Shown piece by piece: positions 40,476 through 52,167 of a DNA stretch of 64,000 bases. Both the position numbers and the translations under genes were made by a program. A model generated the notes under the pieces. That model searched no databases and had not been told where the DNA came from. It worked only from the letters and a program-made list of their open reading frames with translations. The stretch covers positions 83,959,488 to 84,023,487 of the forward strand of contig CM055271.1 of assembly GCA_029237695.1 (NCBI GenBank), read 5' to 3'. The DNA is from Conchocele bisecta. Taxonomy: Eukaryota > Mollusca > Bivalvia > Lucinida > Thyasiridae. How positions within the stretch are numbered: the first letter of the stretch is position 1; each line of letters starts with the position of its first letter.

Positions 40476-41031
40476 GGGCTAACGATCAGTCCATCCTAAG
40501 TCCTTCCCACCCCACACAAACTGTTGCAATTGCGGCTGGGCCTGTAAAAGGTGTAAACCAGGGGCGGGCGGGTTTCACTTAAAGTTGCGAACAGGAACTC
40601 TTGTAATCTGCTCCTGTACCGTCCGTAGCAGAGTTAACCTGCAGTATAGCGAATCAGATTTTGGACTGAAATGAGTGTCAACGTTATGAAAATAACATTC
40701 CAGTACTGTACAAAGGAATCATTCTGCAGTCTTTTTATTTTGCGGTTTTTTTTCATAATAATTATTTGTGGTGCTTTGAATTCACGGCCATTCGATTCTT
40801 GAAAAATAAAATTTGTGTTGCATTGAATAAATTTGCGGTCTGGTTCGTTGCGCCATATTTGGATGGATAGGATGTCAATTTCTCCACGAGTGATTACTAC
40901 ATTGAATTAACTCGTGGTACGTCGCTTAGCACATGAGAAATCAAATTACTGAAAGTACTGAAACTAGGTTAGCTCCACAAGATTACAAATAAGTATTATA
41001 TATTTATATAATGATGTTTAAAGGTACATGC

Positions 41032-41154
41032 CCACCCATTAGGCACAAAATCTTCTCGTAAGTTTTAGAACTGATGGAATACTGATACAATTATACACTT
41101 ATTTAATTCCTATAAAGAACAGTTTGTTTCTACTGAGTGGGCATGTATGTACCT
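41032..41154. mobile_element. Short relative of the TTAA transposon at 1504
   Basis: AGGTACATGCCCACCCATTA at the left and the inverted TACTGAGTGGGCATG...ACCT at the right. TTAA is present at the left (41028-41031) but not at the right. It has only one copy of the terminal unit. Confidence 0.72.
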
Positions 41155-42368
41155 GGCTTATCAGCTAAAGTCATTTTAACCCTTAGACTGCTATCCTTTT
41201 TTTTTGTCGTCTGCTGTTATTTTCTATTTTCCATTTTTATCATCAAAAACCTGCTTTGACGGCACTTTAGAATAATTTAAAACATGCTTTGACATTGGAA
41301 ATGATTCTGAAGTGCTGTCAAAACATGTTTTTATTGAGAAATAAGGCAAGATATAAAAACAACAGCAGACGAATATTGTTGTGAGCAGCAGTCTAAGGGT
41401 TAAGTCGGTTAACAGGGCCAAATCCCATATTTCCCAAAAAAATATCACCACAATCGCTATTTTCCTTTCATCACAATCTGGCCGCTATCATTTGAATTGC
41501 AACTGGTCTTATCCAATTAGTCATCAATTTTGTCATTTTGGCGACATTAACATTTTTCCATGAAAATATAAACAATGCAAAAACAATATTTTTAGATAAT
41601 ATTAAATTATATCAAAAGTTATGAATGAGCCTTTTTATTTCGTGAAATTTGGTCAAATATTGATTTTATTACAAAAAAATTATTTGTCTATAGAAATTTA
41701 ACATGGGGGAAAATTTAATGGAGGTAGCGGAGCCATGGGAGGAGTAAAAAAACAAACACAATTGGAAATTGGCTCCGAAACCTGGCTAGGTAGCTTGGAA
41801 ATGATCTAACTAAGAAAACAAAAGTTAAGTTTTGAAAATCGGTCCACTATTTCTGAAATTAGAAAATCTGTGAAGATGTCTATGGGGATTTAACATGGGG
41901 AAATAGAGTGAAGATGTCTATGGGGATTTAAAATGGAGAAATTTTTTATTCACAATAAAATCAATATTGGACCAAATTTCACAAATTGATAAAATTTAAT
42001 AAATATCGATAAAAATATTGTTTTTGCATTGTTTATATTTCCGAATTTGGGCAGGTTTCGTGAAACAGACAGTACTAGTTGTACCCATGTTGGTGGAAAG
42101 CGAGACAATTCCAGTCACATTTCTGTTGTCGATGCTGTCTACTTCAACAATGTTGAACATACATCAAATTGTGAATATCTTGTCAGTAACCTCCTCATAT
42201 TGATGGCTATATATCAAGTGACCTTAACCTTCATGGGTGAATAATGCCGGCAGTGGCTTTCTTTGATTTTTGTCTGTCTGTTCATCCATGTGTCCGTCTG
42301 CCAGTTCAGTTAAGGTTGCCTGACTTCCTCGCATCTGCCATCGGGGGCATTTTTTCCCCTTATGTTTT
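41155..42368. other. Intron with transposon remnants, no gene seen
   Basis: 41430-41580 resembles 5685-5860 of the Tigger-like element. 41640-41960 has inverted repeats around TTTATTACAAAAAAATTATT / AAATTTTTTATTCACAATAAAATCAATATT. 42018-42240 has short frames without splice or family support. Confidence 0.45.
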
Positions 42369-43740
42369 TAGCTCACCTGAGCGAAGCTCATGTGAGCTAT
42401 TGTTACCGCAATGTGTCCGTCGTCGTCGTCCGGCGTCGTCCTTCGTCGTCCGTCGTCGTCCGTGAACATTTTCAAACGTCTTCTCCTTGGTAACCATTGG
42501 GCCTATAGTCACCAAACTTCATGGTCATGGTCCTTAGGTAGGGGGATTACAAAATTGTTAAAATGACGTCATTGCGTAATCCAAGATGGCCGCCGTCTAA
42601 AAATAGCACGAATTCTTCAAAAATCATCTTCTCAAGAACCGCCAACCGGATTTTGACAAAAATTGGTAGGAATGATCAATGTACAAGGCTCTTTCAAAGT
42701 TGTTAAAATGGTGACCCCGGGGTCAAAAATGGGCGTGGCACGTAGGGTCAAATTGGGGTCAAATTTTATTTTTAGCCGATTATGGTCATGTCATATATCA
42801 AATTGAAGGTATCAAAGAGGCGATCACTCTGGTGCATTTCTTGTATAAATCGGATGGTTATATCATCCAAGATGGCCGCCAAAAGGTAAAAAGGTCGTTC
42901 TTTTATTAGAGATTTCAAAATTCTTCTTCACATGAAGCGCTTGGCCCATGATAGCCAAACTTAAAAGTTATGGTCCATGGGTGAAGCCTTTTCAGATTTG
43001 TTAAAATGGAGGTCATCGCTAATCCAAGATGGCCGCCGTCTAAAAATAGCATAAATTCTTAAAAAATCTTCTTCTCATGAACCGCTAGCCGGATTTCGAC
43101 GAAACTTGGTAGGACTGATCGATGTACAATGCTCTTTCAAAGTTGTTAAAATGGTGACCCCGGGGTCAAAAATGGGCGTGGCCCGTGGGGTCAAATTGGG
43201 GTCAAATTTTATTTTTGGCCGAATATGGTCATGTCATATATCAATTTGAAGGTATCAAAGAGGTGATCACTCTGGTGCATTTCTTGTCTAAATCGGATGG
43301 TTATGTCATCCAAGATGGCCGCCGAAAGGTAAAAAGGTCGTTCTTTTATTAGAGATTTGGCCCGTGGGGTCAAATTGGGGTCTAATTTTATTTTTGACCG
43401 AATATGCTCATGTCGTATATCAAATTGAAGGTATCGATGAGGCGATTGCTCTGGTGCAATATTTGTCGGAATCGGATGATTATGTCATCCATGATGGCCG
43501 CCAAAAGGTCCATTTATTCAAGATTTTGAACGTCTTTTTCACATGGCCGATTCATAGTAAGTTAAGATCCTTGGTTGAAGCATTTTCAGATTTGGTAAAA
43601 TGAGAGTCATCGCTTAATCCAAGATGACCGCCATCTAAAAATAGCACAATTTTTTTAAAACACATGAACTCAATGTCACATTCTCCTCTGGTGATCATGG
43701 AGTCAGGTGAGCGAATTAGGGCCATCATGGCCCTCTTGTT
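42369..43740 (+). repeat. Second copy of the AGCTCACCTGAGCG long host repeat, uninterrupted
   Basis: Same start, (GTCGTC)n tract, about 440-bp units and end (CATGGAGTCAGGTGAGCGAA) as 7919-9493 plus 35248-35310. At 43684-43688 the TCCTC that is duplicated around element 1 is present once, so this copy shows the unoccupied state. Confidence 0.88.
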
Positions 43741-43754
43741 GTCCTTGGACTCAC

Positions 43755-43923
43755 CTTACGTTATTGTCTAAACAGGCTTTGCAATAACGGTGGCCGCAGC
43801 CTGCCTGCATTGGAACCTGCAGTACATTCTCGCAGATAGTGCATCTATAATAGTCGGACACGTTACCGGCGAAGACTGGTCCGGACCCTGGGTTCTGTAC
43901 ACCTCTTGCCATGGTAGCTGGCC
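43755..43923 (-). CDS. TRAF-like host gene, exon 1 (start codon and RING)
   Basis: This exon carries the start and most of a C3HC4 RING, the ubiquitin-ligase type domain that opens TRAF signalling adaptors. A TTTTCAG acceptor precedes it, so a 5' untranslated exon lies upstream. The ATG at 43912-43910 sits in the strong context CTACCATGG. Zinc ligands C24, C27, C39, H41, C44 and C47 are visible, with the spacing C-x2-C-x11-C-x-H-x2-C-x2-C. The exon ends AG|GTGAGT after 52 codons plus two bases (phase 2). The last CxxC pair of the RING lies in exon 2 and the phases agree. The assignment to TRAF rests on the RING together with the zinc finger of exons 3-4. The MATH domain, which would settle it, is outside the window. 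Confidence 0.82.
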
Positions 43924-43939
43924 CTGAAAATGAAAGTCG

Positions 43940-44165
43940 AGAATGATTAACCATTTCACCCCTAAGTAACTTGAATGGATTTTGATATGTTAATTTTGCA
44001 ACCAATCCAATCACCACATTTATGAAAGGGGTGTGTTTGCTCTTAAAGATAGAACATTACTTGCAAACAGTGCAGATCCTGATGAGACCGCTTGTCACAT
44101 GCCGGCTCATCTGGATCTACACTGTTTGCCAATACCACTATACAGGCCTGTGGTGTTGAAAAAAA
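43940..44165. repeat. GATGAGACGG/GGCTCATCTGGATCT family, copy 3
   Basis: It contains AACAGTGCAGATCCTGATGA, CCGGCTCATCTGGATCTACA and GGCCTGTGGTGTTGAAA, in the same orientation as copy 1. Confidence 0.7.
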
Positions 44166-44514
44166 CCTTTCTAGGACTCGTTATATACCTGATCATCCTT
44201 TAATTCAAAGATAATTGCTTCGTAAATGTGATTGAATATAATATGTGTAACATATAAGTGAACATTGCCTCGTTTCTGTATCCTATACGGTACATGGGAG
44301 TGGCCAATTCGGCCATCTTTGTGTGTTTCAGCCATCAGCGATTTTCACCTCTTCTGGTATTTGACAACGAGGCAATGTTGACATATACGTGGGGTTACCA
44401 GAAAATTTGAGAACTAATGTCATACCATGAAAACCACAGTTAAGCCACACATGAAAATCGTATACGAGGGGTGATAAAAAAGTATGTGGACTTTTGCTAT
44501 AGTTTATTACAAGG

Positions 44515-46740
44515 TGCAGAAAACGGCAAACATCTTCCCCTCCTCTGTTGATGTCAATTGTGTGACGAGATGGGAGGGGGGGGGGGTGATATTCGGCAAA
44601 CAACTTTCCCTCCTGTTGATGGTGTTGTGTGATGAGATGGGAGGGGGGTGGGGGTGATATTCGGCAAACATCTTCCCCTCCCCTGGTGCTGTGGTGTTTG
44701 TGTGAAAAGATGGGGGAGGGGGGGGTTAATATTTTGGCGCACATCTTAGCCTCACCTGGTGCGGTGTGGGGGGGGGGGGTAATATTCGGCAAACATCTTC
44801 CCCTCCCCTGTTGATGGTGTTTGTGTGACGAGATGGTGTGTGGGGGGGGGGGGGGCTAATATTCGGCAAACATCTTCCCCACCGCTGGGTGCTGGTGTTT
44901 GTGTGACGAGATGTGGGGGGGTGGGTAATATTTGGCAAACATCTTCTCCCTCCTGTTGATGGTGTTTGTGTGACGAGATATGGAAGGGGGGTGGTGTTAA
45001 TATTTGGCAAACATCTTCCCCACCGCTGGTGCTGGTGTTTGTGTGACGAGATGTGGGGGTGGGTGGTAATATTTGGCGAACATCTTCCCCTCCCCTCCCC
45101 TGTTGATAGTGTTTGTGACGAGATGTGGGGGGGGGTGTTAATATTCGGCAGACATCTTCCCCTCCCCTGTTGATAGTGTTTGTGTGACGAGATGTGGGGG
45201 GGGAGGTAATATTCGGCAAACATCTCCCCTCCCTGTTGATGTTGTGTGTGTGACGGTATTTGTGGGGTGGGGGAGGGAGGGGGGGGTAATATTCGGCAAA
45301 ACACCTTACCCTCCGCTGTTAATGGTATTTGTGACAAGATGTGGGGGGGGGGTAATATATTCGGCAAACATCTACCCCACCCCTGTTGATAGTGTTTCTG
45401 TGACGAGATGTGGGGGGGGTGGGGGGGTGGTTAATATTTTGGCGCATATCTTAGCCTCACTGGTGCTGGTGTTTGTGTGATGAGATGGGGGGGTGTTCGG
45501 TGGGGGGTATATTCGGCGAACATCTTTCCCTCCCCTGTTGATGGTGTTTGTGTGACGAGGCAAACATCTTCCCACGCTGTTGTGATTGTTTGTGTGACGA
45601 GAGGGGGGGGGGGGGGGGGGTCTAATATTATTCGGCAAACATCTTTCTCTCCGCTTTTAATGGTATTTGTGTGACAAGATATGGGGGTGGGGGTAATATT
45701 CGGCAAACATCTTCCCCACCCCTGTTGATAGTGTTTGTGTGACAAGATGTGGTGGGGGGGGGGGGTGGGGGGGGGGGTAATATTCGGCAAACGTCTTCCC
45801 CTCCCCTGTTGACAGTGTGACGAGAGTGTGGGGGGGGGGGGTAATATATTCGGCAAACATCTTCCCTCCCCTGTTGATAGTGTTTGTGTGACGATATGTG
45901 GGGGGGGGGGTTAATATTCGGCAAACATCTTCCTTTCCCTGTTGATGTGTTTGTGTGACGAGATGGTGTGTGTGGGGTGTTAATATTCGGCAAACATTCT
46001 TCCCCACCGCTGGTGCTGGTGTTTGTGTGACGAGATGTGGTGGAGGGGGTAATATTCGGCAAAACAACATCCCCTCCGCTGTTAATGGTATTTGTGAGGG
46101 GGGGAGGGGGGGTAATATTCGGCAAAAACACCTTCCCCTCCGCTGCTAATAGTATTTGTGTGACAAGATGTGGGGGGGGGGGTGTAATATATTTGGCAAA
46201 CATCTACCACACCCCTGTTGATAGTGTATGTGTGACGAGATGTGGGGGGGGGTATATTTGGCAAACATCTTCCCCTCCCCTGAGGTTTTGTGTGACGAGT
46301 GTGGGGGGTGGGGGGGGGGGATATTCGGCAAACATCTCCCCTCCCCTGTGATAGTGTGTGTGACAAGATGTGGGGGCGGGGGGTAATATTCGGCAAACAT
46401 CTTCCCCTCCGCTGTTAATGGATTTGTGAGCAAGTGTGTGTGTGTGTGTGTGGGGGGGGAGGGGGGGGGGAATATTCCCCTGGTGCTGGTGTTTCTGTGA
46501 CGAGATGGGGTATGGTGGGGGGGGGTAATATTCAGCAAACATCTCCCTCCCCTGTTATAGCGTTTTGTGTGACAAGATGGGGGGGGGGGGGGGGTAGGTA
46601 ATATTCAGCAAACATCTGCCTCTCCCCTGGTGCTGGTGTTTCTGTGACGAGATGGGAGAGGGTGGGGGGGGGGGTAATATTCGGCAAAACATCTTCCTCT
46701 CCCCAGTTGATGGTGTTTTGTGTGATGAGATTGGGGTGGG
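44515..46740. repeat. G-rich minisatellite of about 65-75 bp units, roughly 30 copies
   Basis: The unit is GTTTGTGTGACGAGATG, a G run of 6 to 18, then TAATATTCGGCAAACATCTT, CCCCTCCCCTG and TTGATAG. The length varies mainly in the G run. Long proline- and glycine-rich frames on both strands are by-products. Confidence 0.95.
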
Positions 46741-48165
46741 CAGAGGATAACTTCCCCTAGCTCCCAAGTTGATTGTGTTGAAAGTAGAAATACAACGTTG
46801 ACCTCCATCGTTGACGTTCAATGTCAGCCAATGTCAATGTCAGCCAGTGTGTACGTGTTTCGGTGGATTTGAGAGAATGAATTGCATTGATTAATTCATA
46901 TTGTTGTGAATAATGGGAAATTCCAGAAATTCAACCAATCAGATTTTGGCTTACATACAGAGGGGACATGACCTTAGTATTTAAATATTGTGTGGTCTGT
47001 GTAAATGAAAAATGTAGAATCGACCGTAGAATGTTTTTGCTAATTGACAAATACGCTGCATAAATAACATGAAGAATATAATTTATGTCATATATAAACA
47101 TATATCACAGGATAACAAAAAATAACATTTACAAATAGCAGTTAACAAAACAATTTTGTCACAAAATGATTTTCAGACTCATCCATTTGTTCTAAAAAAA
47201 ATATGAAAATTATTTGCAAAAAGTGCAGATCCTGATGAGACGGCTTGTCACTTGTCACTAGCCAGCTCATCTGGATCTACACTGTTTGCAAACACTGCTA
47301 AAAACATCTCTAGGGTTGAAAGTGTTTTTAGATTACTCGTAGTGTATATGAGACACGCCATGTGATTTTGTACCTTCGGACATCTGTGTAATTTCATGAA
47401 ATACGTATACAACATTTACAATATTTTACGTAAATTACGTCAAAAGTTGACAAAAGATATTCCACATGTACTCCGAAAACTTTGTCAACTTAATTATGAC
47501 TTTATTTATGAATAATATTGTAAATTGTGTAAACATATTTCATTTAATTACGCATATGGTAGAAGGTACAAAATCACATGGCGTACGTGTCTCGTATAGG
47601 TTAAAGTAATATTCTCAATTCTCATCCAAAGTATATCCTGTTATCACCATTTGACCAGTCTAGGTGAGATTGGTGGAAATATTCTTCTAATAACATGTGA
47701 CCACTTACCCGATGTGATGAGGAATTTGTAGATTGCGAAACCTTGCCCAGTGGCAAGTACCTTCCGGTCATTATGACCAACTTTATACTGTGAATCTGGA
47801 GAGGTACCATCTTTGTTCCTTTACGATTGATTTGTCGTTTGTACGACTGGTAATTCCGATTTGTCTGACAGAAAACAATTGAAGCAGTTTTAGCTTGTCT
47901 ATTCGAAGAATAGGGAGAGGATATATGTCGTCGCATCGGCGTCGAGGTCTGTGTCCGGTTAGTTTTTGGTCCAGTTTGTATCTTCAATACTATTGTGCCT
48001 ACTGCCACCATGCTGGCACATTATTATGACTGAGAACAGGTTTTTTTTTATGTAGTCCTCACTAATACACTGCCATGTCAATACTATGGTGTGATTTGAT
48101 TTTACCTTTGGAGTACGTCTATAACTTTATGTTCACTTGTTGCATATTTTGTCTGAATTTACTGA
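46741..48165. other. Intergenic or 5' region with one dispersed repeat
   Basis: Copy 4 of the GATGAGACGG family is at 47160-47320. An imperfect inverted repeat with TGTCAACTTAATTATGACTT-like ends lies around 47340-47590 (GAGACACGCCATGTGATTTTG against CAAAATCACATGGCGTACGTG). A minus-strand segment 47709-47872 lies between an acceptor-like TTTTCTGTCAG and a donor GTAAGTGG and might be a 5' exon of the TRAF-like gene; unproven. Confidence 0.45.
47340..47600. mobile_element. Foldback element, about 260 bp
   Basis: GAGACACGCCATGTGATTTTG (47350) and CAAAATCACATGGCGTACGTG (47570) are inverted, with further inverted matches inward (TACCTTC against GAAGGTA). Likely a MITE. Confidence 0.65.
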
Positions 48166-48169
48166 TTAG

Positions 48170-49105
48170 GTAGTAGAACCTGAACTGACTGCTCATCTCC
48201 TACTGAATGTCAACCATGTAGAACCTGAACTGACTGCTCATCTCCTACTGAATGTCAACCATGTAGAACCTGAACTGACTGCTCATCTCCTACTGAATGT
48301 CAACCATGTAGAAACCTGAACTGACTGCTCATCTCCTACTGAACGTCAACCATGTAGAACCTGAACTAACTGCTCATCTCCTACTGAATGTCAACCATGT
48401 ATGACCTGAACTGACTGCTCATCTCCTACTGAACGTCAACCATGTAGAACCTGAACTAACTGCTCATCTCCTACTGAATGTCAACCATGTAGAACCTGAA
48501 CTGACTGCTCATCTCCTACTGAATGTCAACCATGTATGACCTGAACTGACTGCTCATCTTCCTACTGACTGTCACATGTAGAACCTGAACTGACTGCTCA
48601 TCTCCTACTGAATGTCAACCATGTATGACCTGAACTGACTGCTCATCTCCTACTGACTGTCAACCATGTAGAACCTGAACTGACTGCTCATCTCCTACTG
48701 AATGTCAACCATGTAGAACCTGAACTGACTGCTCATCTACTAGCGAATGTCAACCATGTATGACCTGAACTGACTGCTCATCTCCTACTGACTGTCAACC
48801 ATGTAGAACCTGAACTGACTGCTCATCTCCTACTGAATGTCAACCATGTATGACCTGAACTGACTGCTCATCTCCTACTGACTGTCAACCATGTAGAACC
48901 TGAACTGACTGCTCATCTCCTACTGAATGTCAACCATGTAGAACCCTGAAACTGACTGCTCATCTCCTACTGAATGTCACCATGTATGACCTGAACTGAC
49001 TGCTCATCTCCTATGACTGTCAACCATGTAGAACCTGAACTGACTGCTCATCTCCTACTGACTGTCAACCATGTAGAACCTGAACTGACTGCTCATCTCC
49101 TAGGT
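48170..49105. repeat. 45-bp minisatellite, about 21 units
   Basis: The unit GTAGAACCTGAACTGACTGC plus TCATCTCCTACTGAATGTCA and ACCAT alternates with variants (GTATGACC, GACTGTC). Partial higher-order ordering of variant pairs is visible from 48.6 to 48.9 kb. Confidence 0.95.
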
Positions 49106-49116
49106 TGCTGCTACTA

Positions 49117-49329
49117 CAGTGGAACCTCTGTAAACCGACACCAATAAAACACCAGTGATCTTGATGAGTGAGTTTCTTGGTCATTTATATCGGTGATATT
49201 GTCTGTTCGTGGTCGCATAGCACACAACTATGGCTCAGAATGATCAAATGCCTGATTGACAGTGAACAACTCTCTAAGCCGGACACTCTGGGGACCTCCG
49301 AGGCTGTCCGGTTTAGAGAGGTTACACTG
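49117..49329. mobile_element. Tigger-like MITE, TA-flanked
   Basis: CAGTGGAACCTCTGTAAACC and the inverted GGTTTAGAGAGGTTACACTG are flanked by TA (49115-49116, 49330-49331). A further copy of the right end sits at 49375-49400. Confidence 0.72.
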
Positions 49330-49512
49330 TATTTTTGTTACAAAACTGAAACATAACAGACACCATTTGGAACTGTCCGGTTTAGAGAGGTTGCACTATA
49401 TTTCATAAATGGACATTTTCGCTACTAAACATTTCTGAAATTTTTGGAAAACAACTGTTTTTACAAATATTGGAGCAAATCTAATATTCTTTTTGGCTAC
49501 TAATTTCAAAAT

Positions 49513-50012
49513 NNNNNNNNNNNNNNNNNNNNNNNNNNNNNNNNNNNNNNNNNNNNNNNNNNNNNNNNNNNNNNNNNNNNNNNNNNNNNNNNNNNNNNNN
49601 NNNNNNNNNNNNNNNNNNNNNNNNNNNNNNNNNNNNNNNNNNNNNNNNNNNNNNNNNNNNNNNNNNNNNNNNNNNNNNNNNNNNNNNNNNNNNNNNNNNN
49701 NNNNNNNNNNNNNNNNNNNNNNNNNNNNNNNNNNNNNNNNNNNNNNNNNNNNNNNNNNNNNNNNNNNNNNNNNNNNNNNNNNNNNNNNNNNNNNNNNNNN
49801 NNNNNNNNNNNNNNNNNNNNNNNNNNNNNNNNNNNNNNNNNNNNNNNNNNNNNNNNNNNNNNNNNNNNNNNNNNNNNNNNNNNNNNNNNNNNNNNNNNNN
49901 NNNNNNNNNNNNNNNNNNNNNNNNNNNNNNNNNNNNNNNNNNNNNNNNNNNNNNNNNNNNNNNNNNNNNNNNNNNNNNNNNNNNNNNNNNNNNNNNNNNN
50001 NNNNNNNNNNNN
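49513..50012. other. Assembly gap, 500 N
   Basis: Exactly 500 N, a conventional size for a gap of unknown length. The two sides may not be truly 500 bp apart, and two open frames crossing it are meaningless. Confidence 0.99.
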
Positions 50013-50777
50013 GGTCCGAACACCATAAAAATAAAAATCACATTTTTAAGGCACATGGTTGGGTCGGTTCACCTTTTTAAGGCTCATGGTTGGGTCGGTT
50101 TGTGGTCGGTAAAAAACAAAAAGGCCAGTGATTGTGATAGAGTGAAACTTGTACGTGTTAACCGGCATCGTCTCGGACCAAGAGTTTGTCGGTTAACGTA
50201 GGGAGTCGGTTCAGCAAGTTTCTTTATATTCTACATAGCAACTCAGTTTCATATTCACATACTGTTGAATGTTGATCACTGTGAATGGGTTGCGTAATGC
50301 GTACATATTAATACCGTATCTGGTATAATTAAATACAAGACAACGAAGCGGCGATATAGTTGAAACGAATATCAGTGGGGGTGGCACGAGTGTGGATTTT
50401 TGGCAGGGTGGTAGAGGACCCTAGGAAGAACGCATACATGAAATATGAAGCACATCGGAGCAAGAAAACAGAAAATATAGGCCATTTACCGGAGCGTTAA
50501 GGTTTTGAATTTTTGCATTCAATCTGAAACACAGATATATCAAATCATATTGGAGATATATCAAATCATATCGAATCGTCCATTCGCAGGTTGTTGTTGT
50601 TGTCGCTGCTGCTAAGATCCGGTTTCCGCCACTTACTTTTCTCGGCACAGCAAAAAAAAAAAATCGGAGGTAAAAAAATCTACAAAAAAATCGGAAATTT
50701 AAATTTTTATTTTTTTCCACATTGTCAAAAAATCGGGTCGGCGGATCTGTAAACCAACTAATAAAAAAAAACTGGCC

Positions 50778-50827
50778 TTAATTTATTACATTATCACAGC
50801 CATTTTGGCTGTGATAATGTAATAAAT
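50778..50827. repeat. Perfect palindrome, about 22-bp arms
   Basis: AATTTATTACATTATCACAG and CTGTGATAATGTAATAAATT surround a short centre (CCATTTTGG). Confidence 0.85.
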
Positions 50828-51029
50828 TCAGTATAATAATTCTGCATACTTTTAATCATCAAATATATGCAGTCGTTAGTTCTACATAAAATAATGCATT
50901 TGTGGAAAATAAATGATTACTCCCTCAAAGTATACTTTGCTAGATAACTAAACTTTGCAATTTTGATGAAATCGGCTACTGATGACATGCCATGCAATTT
51001 CGTAAAAAGATGCGATTTTTCTGGAAAAA

Positions 51030-51153
51030 TATTTACAAAAACTGTGATATTTTCTGTACATGATGTTGAATGTTAATGAAATTTACCGCATTTGCTCTGA
51101 AAATTTCGCCAACTTCAGACGTCATTTACAGAAAATATCATAAATTTTGTAAA
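51030..51153. mobile_element. Small MITE with ATTTACAAAA termini
   Basis: ATTTACAAAAACTGTGATAT near the left and the inverted ATATCATAAATTTTGTAAAT at the right frame about 120 bp. A related internal word (CGCATTTGCTCTGAAA) occurs at 19.42 kb inside the pogo-like element. Confidence 0.55.
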
Positions 51154-51500
51154 TATATATAGATTATGAGGCGCCTGCGACATAATCTATATTGTATCGT
51201 TCTCAGACCCTGAGGTTAGAAGTTTAAATATATAAAAATACAAAACTACTATATAGTTTGGTATTTTGTACTTTATATGAAAAATATTGCGACATAATCT
51301 CAATTTTAAACTTCTCAGCCTTTGAGACTAGGAATTTGTCAAATAATGCTTGTTGTACCAAACTATATAGTTGTTTTGTACGAAAAATCATATAGGGTAA
51401 ACATAAATTTCATTGTCCTTATATATATGTTATTTTTTCTCAATCTATTTGCTTCGATTCTAAAATCTCTATATACTGTGTGATATTTATTTAAGGATCA
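51154..51500. repeat. Candidate left terminal region of element 2
   Basis: The palindrome ATATAGATTATG/CATAATCTATAT has a GC-rich centre (GGCGCCTGCG). It is followed by a pair of diverged inverted segments (GGTTAGAAGTTTAAAT near 51213; AAACTTCTCAGCCTTTG near 51308; ACTATATAGTTTGG against CCAAACTATATAG). Terminal status cannot be confirmed without the other end. Confidence 0.4.
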
Positions 51501-51773
51501 AATTCTCTGTCCACCGCATTTGTCACATACTTGATACATATACAAGTACCTACTTTCCACAGGTTAAACACGGACTCAAGTGTTTATTGTTTTTTATCCT
51601 GAATTTATGAAGTGCACAGTATATAGATTTTTTCACCGATTTAACTGTGCATGCTTTATCTGAGTGTATATTTTTATATTTACAAATGCTTGTTTCCTCC
51701 ATTGTGCTTTATATATATAAATATTTTTTTTATTAAATAAAAAAATATTATTATAAAAATAATAAGTTTTAAG

Positions 51774-52167
51774 ATGAATGAAAATGATATACAATATATT
51801 TTGAAGCTACACCGTGATGGAGCTATTAATGATGAGCAATTGCGAAAGATGGTTGATGCTTTGAAATCTTCAGAGACTATATAAACTATCTGTGGAAGAA
51901 AACCGTAGGGAAAGACGTAGAAAAAAGAAGCAAAGAAGGAAAGAGAAACTTAACCAAACAAAGATTGAAAAACCAATCCCAGCCCACAGATCAAAAAAAC
52001 CAATCCCAGCCCCACGATCCATAAATCGTGAAAAACCAATCCCAGCCCCACGATCCATAAATCATGAAAAAGAATTAAACTTTATTGACAAGCCATTGTG
52101 TGCTTATTTCAAGTCATATGAAATCAATGCAAAGAAATATAAAGATCCTTCTGTTCTATTCGATTAA
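51774..52167 (+). pseudogene. Element 2 N-terminal polyprotein segment with PIPAPR repeats
   Basis: A first frame (51774-51884, MNENDIQYILKLHRDGAIND) follows a TATATATA run. A frame change leads to a very basic segment (RRERRRKKKQRRKEKLNQ) and then three tandem KPIPA(P/H)RS units. A charged region ends at a stop at 52165-52167. It lies in the same place as the SAP-like gene of element 1. The basic part may bind DNA and the Pro-Arg repeats look like SH3-type ligands, which is inference. Confidence 0.6.

Noticed and set aside
44328..46821. Many long Pro-rich and Gly-rich frames
   Set aside because: Products of the G-rich minisatellite on both strands and in all frames.
48170..49105. CRISPR-like regular repeats
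   Set aside because: Units are contiguous without unique spacers and the sequence is eukaryotic; it is a minisatellite.
49481..50080. Two frames of about 190 residues across the gap
   Set aside because: They consist almost wholly of N.
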